The notes beneath the pieces are model-generated. The model was given only the letters and a program-made list of their open reading frames with translations. It did not search any database and was not told the DNA's origin. Source: Sporichthyaceae bacterium (GTDB lineage: Bacteria > Actinomycetota > Actinomycetes > Sporichthyales > Sporichthyaceae). From it: DNA of 64,000 bases. The DNA lies in contig DATASX010000103.1 of the NCBI GenBank assembly GCA_036269075.1, positions 1 through 64,000 on the forward strand, given 5' to 3'. The stretch's first letter is position 1, and every line of letters starts with the position of its first letter. A program made the translations under genes and the position numbers. This document shows, one piece after another, positions 24,821 through 35,421 of the stretch.

Positions 24821-26437
24821 ATGAGACGTGCCGGAAGCCGAACCGCGGCGGCCGTGGGGGCCGTGGCGCTCGGTCTGGCGTGCCTGACGGCGATCGGGGG
24901 CACGGCCGCCGCCGGAGCTGCGGTGAATCCCTTGCTCGGCCGCAATTCCGACCTGGTGTGGGCCCCGTGCCAGGACCTGGCGCTGGTCCAGGTCGGGGCC
25001 GAGTGCACGTTCCTGACCGTGCCGCTGGACTGGACCGACCCGAGCGGCCAGAAGATCCAGCTGGCGCTGTCCCGGGTGAAAGCGACCCACGACCGCCAGG
25101 GCGTGATGCTCGTCGACCCAGGTGGCCCTGGCGCCTCCGGGTTGGACATGCCCGCGTACCTGCCCGGAGCGGTCCCGAACGACGTGGGCCGCACCTACGA
25201 CTGGATCGGCTTCGACCCGCGCGGCGTCGGGTCCAGCCGACCCGCGCTGACCTGCGAGGCCGATTACCTGAAGGGGCCGCGGCCGGCCTACAAGCCAGCC
25301 GATCGGAACTCGCAGGCGCCGAACGAGAAGGCCTGGATCGAGCGCACCGAGAAGTACACGAAGGACTGCACGACCCACAACGGCGCGCTGCTGGCCCACA
25401 TGCACTCGACCGACACCATCCGCGACATGGACGCGATCCGCGACGCGCTGGGTGAGGCGCGGTTGAACTACTACGGCTTCTCCTACGGCACGTTCCTCGG
25501 CCAGGGCTACGCCACGATGTTCCCCGAGCACCTCGGCCGGATGGTCCTCGACGGCAACGTGCCGCCGACCTACCCCGGCTACGGCGACGGCGGCATGGCG
25601 CAGATGACCGCGTTCCAGTACGTGATCTCCAAGTTCTTCGGCTGGATCGCCGACAACGACTCCGTCTACCACCTCGGCTCGACCGCGGACGAGGTGACCG
25701 CGGCCTACGCCGAGTTGGAGAACTCCCTGACCGCCAAGCCCGTCGACGGGATCGGCCCGGCCGAGTTCGACGACGTGTTCCTGGTCGCCGGGTACGCCGA
25801 ATCGCGCTGGCCCGGAATCGCGGCCGCGTGGGCCGACTGGGTCGCCGGGAAGACCGCGACGATCCGGTCGCAGTACCAGGGCGCCGACCATCCCGGGAAC
25901 GACAACTCGTTCGCGGCCTTCAACGCCACCTACTGCACCGACGGCCCGTTCCCGACCGACTACGAGAAGGTCCGCTCCGACGGCTACGCGATCGCCGCGA
26001 AGGCCCCGCTGGCAGCGTGGGGCGGGTTCTGGTTCTCCGCGCCGTGCACCTGGTGGCCGGTGTCCGCGGCCACGCCGTTACACATCGACGGGCACAAACT
26101 GGCCCTGCTGGCCACGCCGATCCTGCTGATCAACGCCACCCACGACGGGGCGACCCCGTTCGCCGGCGCGCTGGCGGTCCGCAAGGAGTTCCCGACGTCG
26201 GCGTTGGTCGCCGAGGTCGACGGCACCACCCACGCCGGTTCGTTGCAGGGCAATTCCTGCGTCGACGACCGCATCTCCGCCTACCTCGCGACCGGCCAGT
26301 TGCCACCGCGCCAATCCGGGGACCGGGCCGACGTCGAATGCGCGCGGCGACCATGGCCACAGCCGCAACCGTCGCCGGACCGCAGCGCCCCTCGTCCGCC
26401 GCAACCTGAACCGCACAGTCCCGCCGACCGGAGGTAA
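24821..26437 (+). CDS. Secreted tripeptidyl-aminopeptidase-like alpha/beta hydrolase (copy 1)
   Basis: About 538 residues. A signal peptide (MRRAGSRTAAAVG, then a hydrophobic stretch) precedes an alpha/beta-hydrolase domain with an oxyanion GGPGASG, DWIGFDPRGVGSS, the nucleophile Ser221 in GFSYGTFLG, the acid Asp in NATHDGATP and the His in TTHAGS. The TAP-like C-terminal domain is present, and a Pro/Arg-rich tail ends it. Homologues in Streptomyces remove tripeptides from secreted proteins. ATG 24821 gives a proper signal peptide; GTG 24767 is an alternative. Tandem paralogue follows after 6 bases. Confidence 0.88.
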   Translation: MRRAGSRTAAAVGAVALGLACLTAIGGTAAAGAAVNPLLGRNSDLVWAPCQDLALVQVGAECTFLTVPLDWTDPSGQKIQLALSRVKATHDRQGVMLVDPGGPGASGLDMPAYLPGAVPNDVGRTYDWIGFDPRGVGSSRPALTCEADYLKGPRPAYKPADRNSQAPNEKAWIERTEKYTKDCTTHNGALLAHMHSTDTIRDMDAIRDALGEARLNYYGFSYGTFLGQGYATMFPEHLGRMVLDGNVPPTYPGYGDGGMAQMTAFQYVISKFFGWIADNDSVYHLGSTADEVTAAYAELENSLTAKPVDGIGPAEFDDVFLVAGYAESRWPGIAAAWADWVAGKTATIRSQYQGADHPGNDNSFAAFNATYCTDGPFPTDYEKVRSDGYAIAAKAPLAAWGGFWFSAPCTWWPVSAATPLHIDGHKLALLATPILLINATHDGATPFAGALAVRKEFPTSALVAEVDGTTHAGSLQGNSCVDDRISAYLATGQLPPRQSGDRADVECARRPWPQPQPSPDRSAPRPPQPEPHSPADRR

Positions 26438-26443
26438 CAGATC

Positions 26444-28126
26444 TTGAGAACGCTGGCGGCATCCACGGCCGGAGCACTTGTCCTCGCGGCGGCGAGTTTC
26501 GCCGCGGTGGCTCCCGGGGCGCACGCGAGCGTCACCGACACCGCATCGACGTCGAAGATCGACTGGGGGCCCTGCACAACCGGCGGCCCGGCGGGGGCCG
26601 ACTCGCAGTGCGGCTTCCTGTCCGTCCCGATGGATTGGAGCAACCCGGCGGGTAAGCAGATCCAGATCGCGGTGTCGCGGGAGAAGGCGACCGCCAAGCG
26701 GCGCGGCGTCATCCTGGCCAATCCCGGTGGCCCGGGCGGCTCCGGTCTGGCGCTGTCGTCACTGCGCGACACGATCTCCAACGGCGCCGGTAAGGGCTAC
26801 GACTGGATCGGCTTCGACCCGCGGGGGGTCGGGCAGAGCAAGCCGGCCATCTCCTGCGACCCGAACTACGAGAAGGGCCCGCGCCCGGACTACACCCCGG
26901 AGTCGCACGGCTCGACGCTCAGCCACGACGAGGACGCCTGGCTGGCGCTGTCGAAGAAGTACGCCGGTGAGTGCGGACAGAAGTACGGCGACCTGCTGTC
27001 CCACATGAAGACCGAGGACACGGTCCGCGACATGGACGCGATCCGCTCGGCACTCGGCGAGAAGAAGATCAGCTACTACGGCTTCTCCTACGGCACCTAC
27101 CTCGGCCAGGTCTACGCGACGCTGTTCCCCACCCACGTCGACCGCATGGTGCTCGACGGCAACGTCGACCCGAAGGGCGTCTGGTACGACGCGCAGTTGT
27201 CCCAGGACAAGGCGTTCGAGGGCGTCTCGCGGAAGTTCTTCAGCTGGGTCGCCGCGCACAACAACACCTACTACCTGGGCAGCACCGAGGCCGCGGTCCG
27301 CGGGAAGTACTACGCGGTGCTCAAGCAGTTGGCGGGCAAGCCGGTCAGCGGGATCGGGCCGAGTGAGTGGGTCGACACGTTCTCCCACACCATGTACGCG
27401 GAGTTCCTCTGGCCGGACGCCGCCGGGGCCTTCGCCTCCTGGGTGAACCGCCACGACATGAGCGAGGCGCAGGTCGCCTACCAGTCCGCGCAGGACCCGG
27501 ACGACAACGGCTTCGCGGTCTACAACGCGGTCCAGTGCACCGACACTGCCTGGCCGTCCTCCTACGACAAGGTCTGGCGCCCCGACGGTTTCAAGACCGC
27601 CACGGAAGCGCCGTTCGAGACCTGGGCGAACGTCTGGTACAACACCGCCTGCCTTTTCTGGCCGGCCAAGGCAGGTACCCCGATCAAGGTCGACGGTGCC
27701 AAGGCTCCGCCGATGCTGCTGATCAACGCGACCCTCGACGGGGCCACCCCGTTCGCGGACGCGCTCGACGTGCGCAAGCTGTTCCCGTCCTCCCGGCTGG
27801 TGGCCGAGAAGGACGCGACCAGCCACGCCAACTCCCTGGGCGGCAACCCCTGCATCGAGGACCGGGTCGCCAAGTACCTGGCCAACGGCGAACTGCCGGC
27901 CCGCAAGAGCGGCGACGGCCCGGACGTGGTCTGCAACCGGGTCGCCGAGCCGACACCGGGCTTCGGCAGCTACGAGCCGAAGTCGGCGACCCCGGTCACG
28001 CCGTCCACGCCGGCGCCCAGCGGGCCCTCGACCGAGCTGCCGCCGAACTCGACCCCGCCGCAGGACCCGTCGCCGGCCGACCCACTGCTCGGCCTGGTCC
28101 CGACCGGCAAGGGCGGGGCCGGATAA
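26444..28126 (+). CDS. Secreted tripeptidyl-aminopeptidase-like alpha/beta hydrolase (copy 2)
   Basis: A 560-residue paralogue of the preceding gene. It has a signal peptide (MRTLAASTAGALVLAAASFA), oxyanion GGPGGSG, nucleophile Ser215 in GFSYGTYLG, Asp in NATLDGATP and His in TSHANS. It differs by a 50-residue Pro/Thr/Ser-rich tail that may span or bind the wall. TTG start with a strong GGAGGT 8 bases upstream. It is in an operon with copy 1, and the aminotransferase gene begins 9 bases after its stop. Confidence 0.88.
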   Translation: MRTLAASTAGALVLAAASFAAVAPGAHASVTDTASTSKIDWGPCTTGGPAGADSQCGFLSVPMDWSNPAGKQIQIAVSREKATAKRRGVILANPGGPGGSGLALSSLRDTISNGAGKGYDWIGFDPRGVGQSKPAISCDPNYEKGPRPDYTPESHGSTLSHDEDAWLALSKKYAGECGQKYGDLLSHMKTEDTVRDMDAIRSALGEKKISYYGFSYGTYLGQVYATLFPTHVDRMVLDGNVDPKGVWYDAQLSQDKAFEGVSRKFFSWVAAHNNTYYLGSTEAAVRGKYYAVLKQLAGKPVSGIGPSEWVDTFSHTMYAEFLWPDAAGAFASWVNRHDMSEAQVAYQSAQDPDDNGFAVYNAVQCTDTAWPSSYDKVWRPDGFKTATEAPFETWANVWYNTACLFWPAKAGTPIKVDGAKAPPMLLINATLDGATPFADALDVRKLFPSSRLVAEKDATSHANSLGGNPCIEDRVAKYLANGELPARKSGDGPDVVCNRVAEPTPGFGSYEPKSATPVTPSTPAPSGPSTELPPNSTPPQDPSPADPLLGLVPTGKGGAG

Positions 28127-28135
28127 CGTCGAGGT

Positions 28136-29302
28136 GTGGGTGATTCCGCGTTCGACCGACTCGACCTCGAGGAACTGCGGAAACGCCGCAGCATGAAATG
28201 GCGGGCCTACCCGCCGGATGTGCTGCCCGCCTGGGTCGCCGAGATGGACTTCCCGGCCGCGCCCGCCGTCGCCGCGGCAGTGCACGACTCGTTGGCCCGC
28301 GGCGGCGACTTCGGGTACGCCGTCGACCTGGTGGTCCCGGAGTTGGCAGCCGCCTTCAGCGGGTTCGCCGCCCGGCGCTGGGGTTGGGTCCTCGACCCCG
28401 ACCGGGTGCTGATGCTGCGCGACGTGATGCGCGGGGTCGAGCTGTGGATCGAGGGCTTCACCGCGCCGGGCGACGGCGTGGTGGTGACCTCGCCGGTGTA
28501 CTACCCGTTCCTCGACGCGGTGCGGAGCCGCGACCGACGCCTGGTCGAGGTGCCCATGCTGCGGGGCACCGCCCGCTGGGAGCTCGACCTCGACGGCCTC
28601 GACGCGGCCTTCGCGGCGGGCAACCGGCTGCTGCTGCTGTGCAACCCGCACAACCCCGTCGGCCGGGTCTACACCGAGTCGGAACTGCGTGCCCTGGCGG
28701 AACTGACGGAGCGTCACGACGTGCGAGTGGTCGCCGACGAGATCCACGCCCCGCTGGTGCTGCCCCCGGCCCGGCACATCCCGTTCGCCTCGCTCGGGCC
28801 GCAGATCGAGGCTCGCACGTTGAGCCTGCACTCGGCGACCAAGGCCTGGAACCTGGCCGGGTTGCACGCCGCGGTCGCGGTGGCGGGAAACTCCGCCGAC
28901 GACGCGTGGCTGCGCGGCCAGTCCTACCGGCACCGCGGTGCCGCGGGAATCCTCGGCATCGAGACCTCGGTCGCGGCATTCAACGACGGCGACGGGTGGC
29001 TCGACGATCTGCTCGAGCACCTGGTGCTCACCCGCGACCATCTCGGCGCCGAACTCGCCGCACATCTGCCGGCGGTGTCCTGGTTCCCCCCGGAGGGCAC
29101 CTACCTGGCCTGGCTGGACTGCCGGGCGCTGGGCCTGGAGCCGTCGCCGCACGACGTCTTCCTGACCCGAGGGAGGGTCGCGGTCAACGACGGGGCCGGC
29201 TTCGGGCGCACTGGCGCCGGCTTCGTCCGCCTGAACTTCGGGACGTCCCGGGCCCTGGTCTCCGAGGCCGTGGCGCGGATGGCCGCAAGCCTCCCGAACT
29301 GA
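28136..29302 (+). CDS. patB: PLP-dependent C-S lyase / aminotransferase, MalY-PatB type
   Basis: A 388-residue class I/II fold PLP enzyme of the MalY/PatB group. Signatures: KWRAYPPDVLPAWVAEMDF at the start, CNPHNPVGRVY, ADEIHAPLVL and the PLP Lys in HSATKAWNLAG. It probably cleaves cystathionine or cysteine conjugates, releasing pyruvate, ammonia and a thiol. GTG start 9 bases after the hydrolase stop, so perhaps co-transcribed with the peptidases. Convergent with the polyprenyl synthase gene only 15 bases away. Confidence 0.88.
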   Translation: MGDSAFDRLDLEELRKRRSMKWRAYPPDVLPAWVAEMDFPAAPAVAAAVHDSLARGGDFGYAVDLVVPELAAAFSGFAARRWGWVLDPDRVLMLRDVMRGVELWIEGFTAPGDGVVVTSPVYYPFLDAVRSRDRRLVEVPMLRGTARWELDLDGLDAAFAAGNRLLLLCNPHNPVGRVYTESELRALAELTERHDVRVVADEIHAPLVLPPARHIPFASLGPQIEARTLSLHSATKAWNLAGLHAAVAVAGNSADDAWLRGQSYRHRGAAGILGIETSVAAFNDGDGWLDDLLEHLVLTRDHLGAELAAHLPAVSWFPPEGTYLAWLDCRALGLEPSPHDVFLTRGRVAVNDGAGFGRTGAGFVRLNFGTSRALVSEAVARMAASLPN

Positions 29303-29317
29303 CGCCCCGGCCGCGGC

Positions 29318-30322
29318 TCAGTTGCTGCGGTCGACGACGACGTCGCAGAGGAACTCGAGCAGGGCGCGGGCGGGCATGTCAGGCAGGGCGACCAGGACTC
29401 GGCGGGCGTCGTCGGCCGCGGCGCGGACGTCGGCGCGGGCCGACTCCATGGCCGGGTGGGCGCGCAGCAGCTCCAGGGCCTCGGGGTGCCTCGTGTCGTC
29501 GTCGAGGTCGCCGCGCAGCAGCTCGTGCAACCGCTGGTCGGCCGGGTCCTTGGACTCCAGCGCGTGCAGCACCGGCAGGGTCGGGACGCCTTCGCGCAGG
29601 TCGGTGCCCGGCGTCTTGCCGGACTCCTCGGAGGTGCTGGCGACATCCAACAGGTCGTCGGAGAGCTGGAAGGCGATGCCGATGCGCTCACCGAAGCGGC
29701 TGAGCTGCTCGACCACCTGCTCGTCGGCGCCGGAGAGCATCCCGCCGAAGCGGGCGCAGGTGGCGATCAGCGAGCCGGTCTTGTCGGCAACCACGGACAG
29801 GTAGTGCGCCAGCGGGTCGTCCTGCTCACCCGGTCCGACCGTCTCCTTGATCTGGCCGGTGCACAGTCGCTCGAACGTCCGGGCCTGGATGCGGACGCAC
29901 TCCGGGCCGAGGTCGGCCAGCAGGTCCGAGGCGCGGGCGAACAGGAAGTCGCCGGTGAGGATCGCGATCGTGTTGCCCCACCGCGAGTTGGCGCTGACGG
30001 CGCCGCGGCGCATCGTCGCCTCGTCCATAACGTCGTCGTGGTACAGCGTCCCGAGGTGCGTCATCTCGCAGACCACCGCCGCCGGGATCACCCCGGCGGC
30101 CTGCGGGTTCGGGCCGAACTGCGCGGCCAGCAGCACCAGCATCGGTCGGAAGCGCTTTCCGCCGGCATCGACCAGGTGCCGCGAGGTCTCGGTGACGAAC
30201 GGGTACTCCGACTTCAACGAGTCGCGCAGCAGGACCTCGACGGCGTCGAGACCGGCCCGCAGTTCCTCGGTCAACCGGGAATCGAGCAGGCCCGGCCCGG
30301 GGTCGAAGCCCAGACTGCTCAT
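29318..30322 (-). CDS. Polyprenyl diphosphate synthase (menaquinone side chain)
   Basis: A 334-residue all-trans polyprenyl synthase with both Asp-rich motifs: DDVMD in HLGTLYHDDVMDEA and DDLLD in FQLSDDLLDVA, plus GGKRFRP near residue 55. It elongates FPP with IPP; the residues before the first motif suggest a long product (C35-C45). It starts 18 bases after nuoN on the same strand, with a GGGGGG ribosome site, so it is the last gene of the respiratory block. With menG and the MenJ-like reductase upstream, menaquinone is the likely destination. Confidence 0.9.
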   Translation of the reverse strand: MSSLGFDPGPGLLDSRLTEELRAGLDAVEVLLRDSLKSEYPFVTETSRHLVDAGGKRFRPMLVLLAAQFGPNPQAAGVIPAAVVCEMTHLGTLYHDDVMDEATMRRGAVSANSRWGNTIAILTGDFLFARASDLLADLGPECVRIQARTFERLCTGQIKETVGPGEQDDPLAHYLSVVADKTGSLIATCARFGGMLSGADEQVVEQLSRFGERIGIAFQLSDDLLDVASTSEESGKTPGTDLREGVPTLPVLHALESKDPADQRLHELLRGDLDDDTRHPEALELLRAHPAMESARADVRAAADDARRVLVALPDMPARALLEFLCDVVVDRSN

Positions 30323-30340
30323 GAGTGCCCCCCAGGGCGA

Positions 30341-31909
30341 TCAGCGAACCAGGTAAGCGGCGTTGTTGGCCAGGTCGAGCACCGGTTGCGGGGCGAGACC
30401 AAGGACAACGGTAACCGCAACGCCCAGGGCCACCGAAATGGTGGTCAAGGCGCTGGGGACGACCACGCGCGGCCCGTCGGCCACGGGCGCCGAGAAGAAC
30501 ATGAGGACGATCACCCGGGCGTAGAAGAAGGCCGCGATCGCGCTCGAGATGACGCCGACGACGACCAACGGGGTGGCCCCGGCCGAAATGGCCGCGGAGA
30601 ACACCGCGAACTTGCCGGCGAACCCGGAGGTGAGCGGGATCCCGGCGAAGGCGAGCAGCAGCAGCGCGAACGCCCCGGCCACCACCGGCGAGCGCCGACC
30701 CAGGCCGGCCCACTGCGACAGGTGGGTGGCCTCCTGCCCGCCGTCGCGGACGAGTGAGACGATCGCGAAGGCCGCCAGCGTCGAGAAGCCGTACGTGACC
30801 AGGTAGAACATCGTGGCCGACAGGCCCCTCTGGTTCGTCGCCGCGACGCCCACCAGGATGAACCCGGCGTGGGCGATCGACGAGTACGCCAGCATGCGCT
30901 TGACGTCGGTCTGCACGATCGCGACCAGCGACCCGAACAGCATCGTCGCGATCGCGACGGCCCAGATCATCGGGTGCCAGTCCCACTTCTCGCCGCCGAG
31001 GCCCACGTAGTAGACCCGGATCAGCGCGCCGAACGCGGCGACCTTGGTGGCCGCGGCCATGAACGCGGTGACCGGCGTCGGGGCGCCCTGGTAGACGTCC
31101 GGGGTCCAGGCGTGGAACGGGACCGCGCCGACCTTGAACAGCAGGCCGACACCGACCAGCGCCATCCCGATCAGCAGCAGCGCGTCATTGTTCGACGAGC
31201 CGGAGACAGCCGCGGCGATCTTCGACAGGTCGACGCTGCCCGCGTAGCCGTAGAGCATCGCGATGCCGTAGAGGAAGAATGCCGAGGAGAACGCGCCCAG
31301 CAGGAAGTACTTCATCGAGGCTTCCTGCGACAGCAGGCGCCGCCGCCGGGCCAGGCCGCACATCACGTACAGCGGCAGCGACAGGACCTCCAGCGCGACG
31401 AACATCAGCAGCAGGTCGTTGGCCGCCGGGAACACCAGCATGCCGCCGATCGCGAACAGCGTCAGCGGGAAGATCTCGGTCTGCGTCCAGCCGGTCGCGT
31501 CAGCCGTGCGTTCGGCCGACGAGCCGGGCACGGTGGCGGCCTGGGTGGCGAACGCGCCACCGGGCTCGAGCTTGCGCTCGGCCAGCAGCAGGACCGCCAT
31601 GACGCCGAGCAGCAGGATCGAGCCCTGCAGGAACAACGTCATGCCGTCGATGGCCAGCGCACCCTCGGCCGCAGTCATCGTCCGGTCGTGCAGCATGCAG
31701 ACGAGCACGAACGCGGCGAGCAGACCGCCGAGGGAGAGCACTGTCTGCATGAGCAGTCGGCTGGTCCGCGGGACGAACGCCTCGACGAGCACACCCACGG
31801 TCGCGACCCCGAACACCACGAGGATCGGCGAGATCTCGTAGTACTCGATGTGCGGCGCCGGGATCCGGATGCCGGGATTCTGGGCGAAGACCGCCGCCAA
31901 GGTTCTCAA
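30341..31909 (-). CDS. nuoN: NADH-quinone oxidoreductase subunit N
   Basis: A 522-residue antiporter-like subunit of complex I with about 14 membrane helices. Conserved features include the Glu in FVALEVLSLPLYV, the Lys in SQEASMKYFLLGAF and a Lys in VDVYQ-adjacent FKVGAVPFHAWTPD. TTG start overlapping the nuoM stop in TTGA, with GGAG upstream. It carries one proton channel in the membrane arm. Last nuo gene, followed by the polyprenyl synthase. Confidence 0.96.
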   Translation of the reverse strand: MRTLAAVFAQNPGIRIPAPHIEYYEISPILVVFGVATVGVLVEAFVPRTSRLLMQTVLSLGGLLAAFVLVCMLHDRTMTAAEGALAIDGMTLFLQGSILLLGVMAVLLLAERKLEPGGAFATQAATVPGSSAERTADATGWTQTEIFPLTLFAIGGMLVFPAANDLLLMFVALEVLSLPLYVMCGLARRRRLLSQEASMKYFLLGAFSSAFFLYGIAMLYGYAGSVDLSKIAAAVSGSSNNDALLLIGMALVGVGLLFKVGAVPFHAWTPDVYQGAPTPVTAFMAAATKVAAFGALIRVYYVGLGGEKWDWHPMIWAVAIATMLFGSLVAIVQTDVKRMLAYSSIAHAGFILVGVAATNQRGLSATMFYLVTYGFSTLAAFAIVSLVRDGGQEATHLSQWAGLGRRSPVVAGAFALLLLAFAGIPLTSGFAGKFAVFSAAISAGATPLVVVGVISSAIAAFFYARVIVLMFFSAPVADGPRVVVPSALTTISVALGVAVTVVLGLAPQPVLDLANNAAYLVR

Positions 31910-33468
31910 CGGGACACTCCTGCGGCAGCAGCGGCGGCCGGATGCACCGGCGTGGGATCGGTCTTCTGCAATGTGCTCAAGGTCGCCTCGACGCTGGGGT
32001 TGATGTAGTCCAGCAGCGGCTTCGGGAAGAAGCCCAGGGCGATGATCACGGCCATCACCGGCGCGACGACCAGGATCTCACGCAGCGTCAGATCGGGGGT
32101 GTTCTCGGTCTCCGGGGTGAGCTCTCCGGTCATCGTGCGTTGGTAGTAGATCAACACGTAGAGCGCGGCGAGCAGAACACCGGCGACGGCGACCAGGCCT
32201 GCCACCTTGTACTGGGTGAACGTCCCGACCAGCACCAGGAACTCGCTGATGAACGTCGACATCCCCGGCAGCGACAGGTTGGCCAGGCCGGCGAACATCA
32301 GCGAACCGGCCAGCACCGGGGCAACCTTCTGCACGCCACCGTAGGCCGAGATCAGCCGGGAACCGCGACGGGACATCATGAACGAGGCAGCGAAGAAGAT
32401 GCCCGCGGTCGCGAACGCGTGGTTGACCATGTACAGCGTCGCGCCGGAGTGGCCCTGCGAGGTCATCACGAAGATGCCCAGCACGATGAAGCCGAAGTGC
32501 GACACCGACATGTAGGCGATCAGCCGCTTCATGTCGGCCTGGCCGATCGCCAGCAGCGCGCCGTAGATGATGCTGATGACCGAGAGCACCACGATCGTCG
32601 GCGCGAACCAGCGCGAGGCCTCCGGGAACAGCGGCAGGCACAGGTGCAGCATCCCGAACACCCCGACCTTGTCGAGGATTCCGGACAGCAGTACCGCGTT
32701 GCTGGGCGTCGCCTCGGCCGCGGCGTCCGGCAGCCAGGTGTGGAACGGCCACAGCGGAGCCTTGATCGCGAAGGCGACGAACAGCGCCAGGAACATCCAT
32801 CGAGCGGTGTGGACCCCGAAGTGGAAGCCGACCAGGTTCGGCAACAGGTAGGCCTGGTCGCCACCGGGGCCGGCGAAGTAGATCCAGATGACGCCCACCA
32901 GCATCAGCAGGCCGCCGAGCAGGTTGTAGAGCAGGAACTTCACCGCGGCGTACTGCCGTTGCGGGCCGCCGTAGCGCCCGATCAGGAAGTACATCGGGAT
33001 CAGCATCGCCTCGAACAGGACGTAGAACAGGAACACGTCCAGCGCGGCGAACTGCAGGATCGCCATCGACTCCAGGACCAGGAGCATCGCGACGAACGTG
33101 CCGGTCGAGCCGCCGCCACGTTCGGGCTGGGCATTCTCACCGCTGTCGAGTTCGGACCAGGCGCCGAGCAGCACGATCGGCATCAGCGCCGCGGTGAGCA
33201 GCACCATGACCATGCCGATGCCGTCGACGCCGAGTGCGTAGCTCACGCCGAACTGTCGGATCCACTGGTGGTTCTCGATCAGTTGGTAGCGCGGGCCGTT
33301 CTCGTGGAACATCACCGCCGCGCGGATCGCGAACGCCAGCGTGACCAGCGAGGTCGCCAGACCGATGCGCTTGGCGGTCTCCCGATCGCGGCGCGGGGTG
33401 ACCGCGGCCGCGATCGCGCCGACCAACGGCAGCGCCGCGGTGACGGTCAGGATGGGGAAGTCGGACAC
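31906..33468 (-). CDS. nuoM: NADH-quinone oxidoreductase subunit M
   Basis: A 520-residue membrane subunit. It has VLFEAMLIPMYFLIGRYG with the essential Glu, AVKFLLYNLLGG with a conserved Lys, and AIKAPLWPFHTWLPDAAAEA. GTG at 33468 was chosen because GGGAG precedes it and the first helix begins there; an extended frame overlaps nuoL. Its TGA overlaps the nuoN start. Forms a proton channel of complex I. Confidence 0.96.
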   Translation of the reverse strand: MSDFPILTVTAALPLVGAIAAAVTPRRDRETAKRIGLATSLVTLAFAIRAAVMFHENGPRYQLIENHQWIRQFGVSYALGVDGIGMVMVLLTAALMPIVLLGAWSELDSGENAQPERGGGSTGTFVAMLLVLESMAILQFAALDVFLFYVLFEAMLIPMYFLIGRYGGPQRQYAAVKFLLYNLLGGLLMLVGVIWIYFAGPGGDQAYLLPNLVGFHFGVHTARWMFLALFVAFAIKAPLWPFHTWLPDAAAEATPSNAVLLSGILDKVGVFGMLHLCLPLFPEASRWFAPTIVVLSVISIIYGALLAIGQADMKRLIAYMSVSHFGFIVLGIFVMTSQGHSGATLYMVNHAFATAGIFFAASFMMSRRGSRLISAYGGVQKVAPVLAGSLMFAGLANLSLPGMSTFISEFLVLVGTFTQYKVAGLVAVAGVLLAALYVLIYYQRTMTGELTPETENTPDLTLREILVVAPVMAVIIALGFFPKPLLDYINPSVEATLSTLQKTDPTPVHPAAAAAAGVSR

Positions 33469-33479
33469 GTCGGGTCTCC

Positions 33480-35411
33480 CTACAGCCTGACCAGAAGAAC
33501 AGCGATTATGAGAGCGGCCGCGCCGCCGAACATCGTGAGCGCGTAGGAGCGGACGAAGCCGGCCTGCAGCCTGCGGACCCGGCCGGCCGAGCCGCCGAGC
33601 ACCGCCGCGAGCCCGTTGACGATGCCGTCGAGGCCGCGGTTCTCGGCCCACACCAGGAACCGCGTGGTCCACTGACCGGGGCGCATGAACAGGACCTCGT
33701 TGATCGCGTCCTGGTACATGTCGCGGCGGACCGCGGAAACGACCAGACCACCGGCCGGGGCCGTGCGGGCCACCGGCCGCTGCAGGTACATCACGAACGC
33801 GATGGCCAGACCGACGGCGACGGCGGCGAGGGTGACCGCGAGGCTCACGCCGACCGGCATGAATTCCTTCTTCTCCTCGTGCCCGACCACCGGCTCGAGC
33901 CACTTCACGATGCCGTTGTTGATCAGCAGCACGCCGCCGAGGCCGGCTCCCGCGGCCAGGACCGTGATCGGGGCGGTCATCACCAACGGCGACTCGTGCG
34001 GGTGCACGTCCTCGTCCCAGCGCTTCTGGCCGAAGAACGTCATGAACATGACCCGGCTCATGTAGAACGCCGTGATGCCCGCGCCGAGCAGCGCGCACAG
34101 GCCGAGGACGACGTTCTGGTTGAACGCCGCCTCGACGATCTTGTCCTTGGACCAGAACCCCGCGAACGGCGGGACGCCGATGATCGCCAGATAACCCATG
34201 CCGAAACAGGCGTAGGTGATCGGCATGTACTTCGACAGTGCGCCGTAGCGGCGCATGTCGGTGTTGTCGTGCATGCCGTGCATGACCGACCCGGCCGAGA
34301 GGAACAGCCCGGCCTTGAAGAAGCCGTGGGTCAGCAGGTGGAAGATCGCGAAGGCGTAGCCGGCCGGGCCGAGTCCCGCGGCCAGGATCATGTAGCCGAT
34401 CTGACTCATCGTCGAGGCGGCCAGCGCCTTCTTGATGTCGTCCTTCGCGGTGCCGATCAGCGCGCCGAGCAGCAGCGTGATCGCGCCGACTATCGCGACG
34501 ACCAACCGGGCGTCGTAGGACAAGTTGTAGATCGGCGCCGAGCGGACGATGAGGTAGACGCCGGCGGTGACCATCGTCGCCGCGTGGATCAGCGCGGACA
34601 CCGGGGTGGGACCGGCCATGGCGTCCAGCAGCCAGGCCTGCAACGGGAACTGCGCCGATTTGCCGACCGCGCCGAGCAACAGCATCAGGCCGAGCGCGGC
34701 CAGTACGCCCTTGCCGGAGTTCGACACCTGGCCGAACACCTCGGTGAAGCCGAACGACCCGTAGTTGTCGAACATCAGGAACATCGCCACGAGCAGGCCG
34801 ATGTCACCGACCCGGTTCATGATGAACGCCTTCGTGGCGGCGGTCGCGTACTCCGGCACGTGCTGCCAGAAGCCGATGAGCAGGTACGAGGCCAGGCCCA
34901 CGCCCTCCCAGCCGACGAACAGCAGCAGGTACGAGTTCGCCAGGACCAGCAGCAGCATCGCCGCGACGAACAGGTTCAGGTAGCCGAAGAACCGCCGGCG
35001 CCGCGGGTCGTGGGCCATGTACCCGACGGAGTAGATGTGGATCAGCGAGCCCACGAAGGTGATCAGCAGGACGAAGCAGATCGACAACTGGTCGACCTGG
35101 AAGCCGACCTCCACATGCATCTTGCCGGTGGACAGCCAGTCGTAGAGGTGCTGCTGGATCAGGCGCGAGTGGGTCTCCCGGTCGCGCATCTTGAGGAACT
35201 CACCGATCGCGATCAGGCACGGGGCGATGACGGCGGCGCAACCGAGCAGGTGACCCCACTTGTCGGTGCGCTTGCCGCAGCACAGCAGGATCGCGGCGCT
35301 GAACAACGGGATCGCGATCATCAACCAGGTGGCCGAGAAGATCCCGGACGCCTCGATCACGGACTGTCGGCCCTGCTGGGCACTCGCCGACACCATCGAA
35401 ACAGACATCAT
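33480..35411 (-). CDS. nuoL: NADH-quinone oxidoreductase subunit L
   Basis: A 643-residue membrane subunit with about 16 helices, the distal proton channel and the long lateral helix at the C-terminus. Conserved segments: [18 protein letters not shown] (Glu), [11 protein letters not shown] (Lys/Arg), [20 protein letters not shown] and [12 protein letters not shown]. Two Met codons begin the frame (35411 and 35408). The gap to nuoK is 10 bases. Full length and intact. Confidence 0.96.
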   Translation of the reverse strand: MMSVSMVSASAQQGRQSVIEASGIFSATWLMIAIPLFSAAILLCCGKRTDKWGHLLGCAAVIAPCLIAIGEFLKMRDRETHSRLIQQHLYDWLSTGKMHVEVGFQVDQLSICFVLLITFVGSLIHIYSVGYMAHDPRRRRFFGYLNLFVAAMLLLVLANSYLLLFVGWEGVGLASYLLIGFWQHVPEYATAATKAFIMNRVGDIGLLVAMFLMFDNYGSFGFTEVFGQVSNSGKGVLAALGLMLLLGAVGKSAQFPLQAWLLDAMAGPTPVSALIHAATMVTAGVYLIVRSAPIYNLSYDARLVVAIVGAITLLLGALIGTAKDDIKKALAASTMSQIGYMILAAGLGPAGYAFAIFHLLTHGFFKAGLFLSAGSVMHGMHDNTDMRRYGALSKYMPITYACFGMGYLAIIGVPPFAGFWSKDKIVEAAFNQNVVLGLCALLGAGITAFYMSRVMFMTFFGQKRWDEDVHPHESPLVMTAPITVLAAGAGLGGVLLINNGIVKWLEPVVGHEEKKEFMPVGVSLAVTLAAVAVGLAIAFVMYLQRPVARTAPAGGLVVSAVRRDMYQDAINEVLFMRPGQWTTRFLVWAENRGLDGIVNGLAAVLGGSAGRVRRLQAGFVRSYALTMFGGAAALIIAVLLVRL

Positions 35412-35421
35412 TGGCGGGCCC

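Noticed and set aside
26759-29152. 797-codon minus-strand frame opposite the second hydrolase and patB
   Set aside because: Runs antisense across two well-supported genes; no conserved features.
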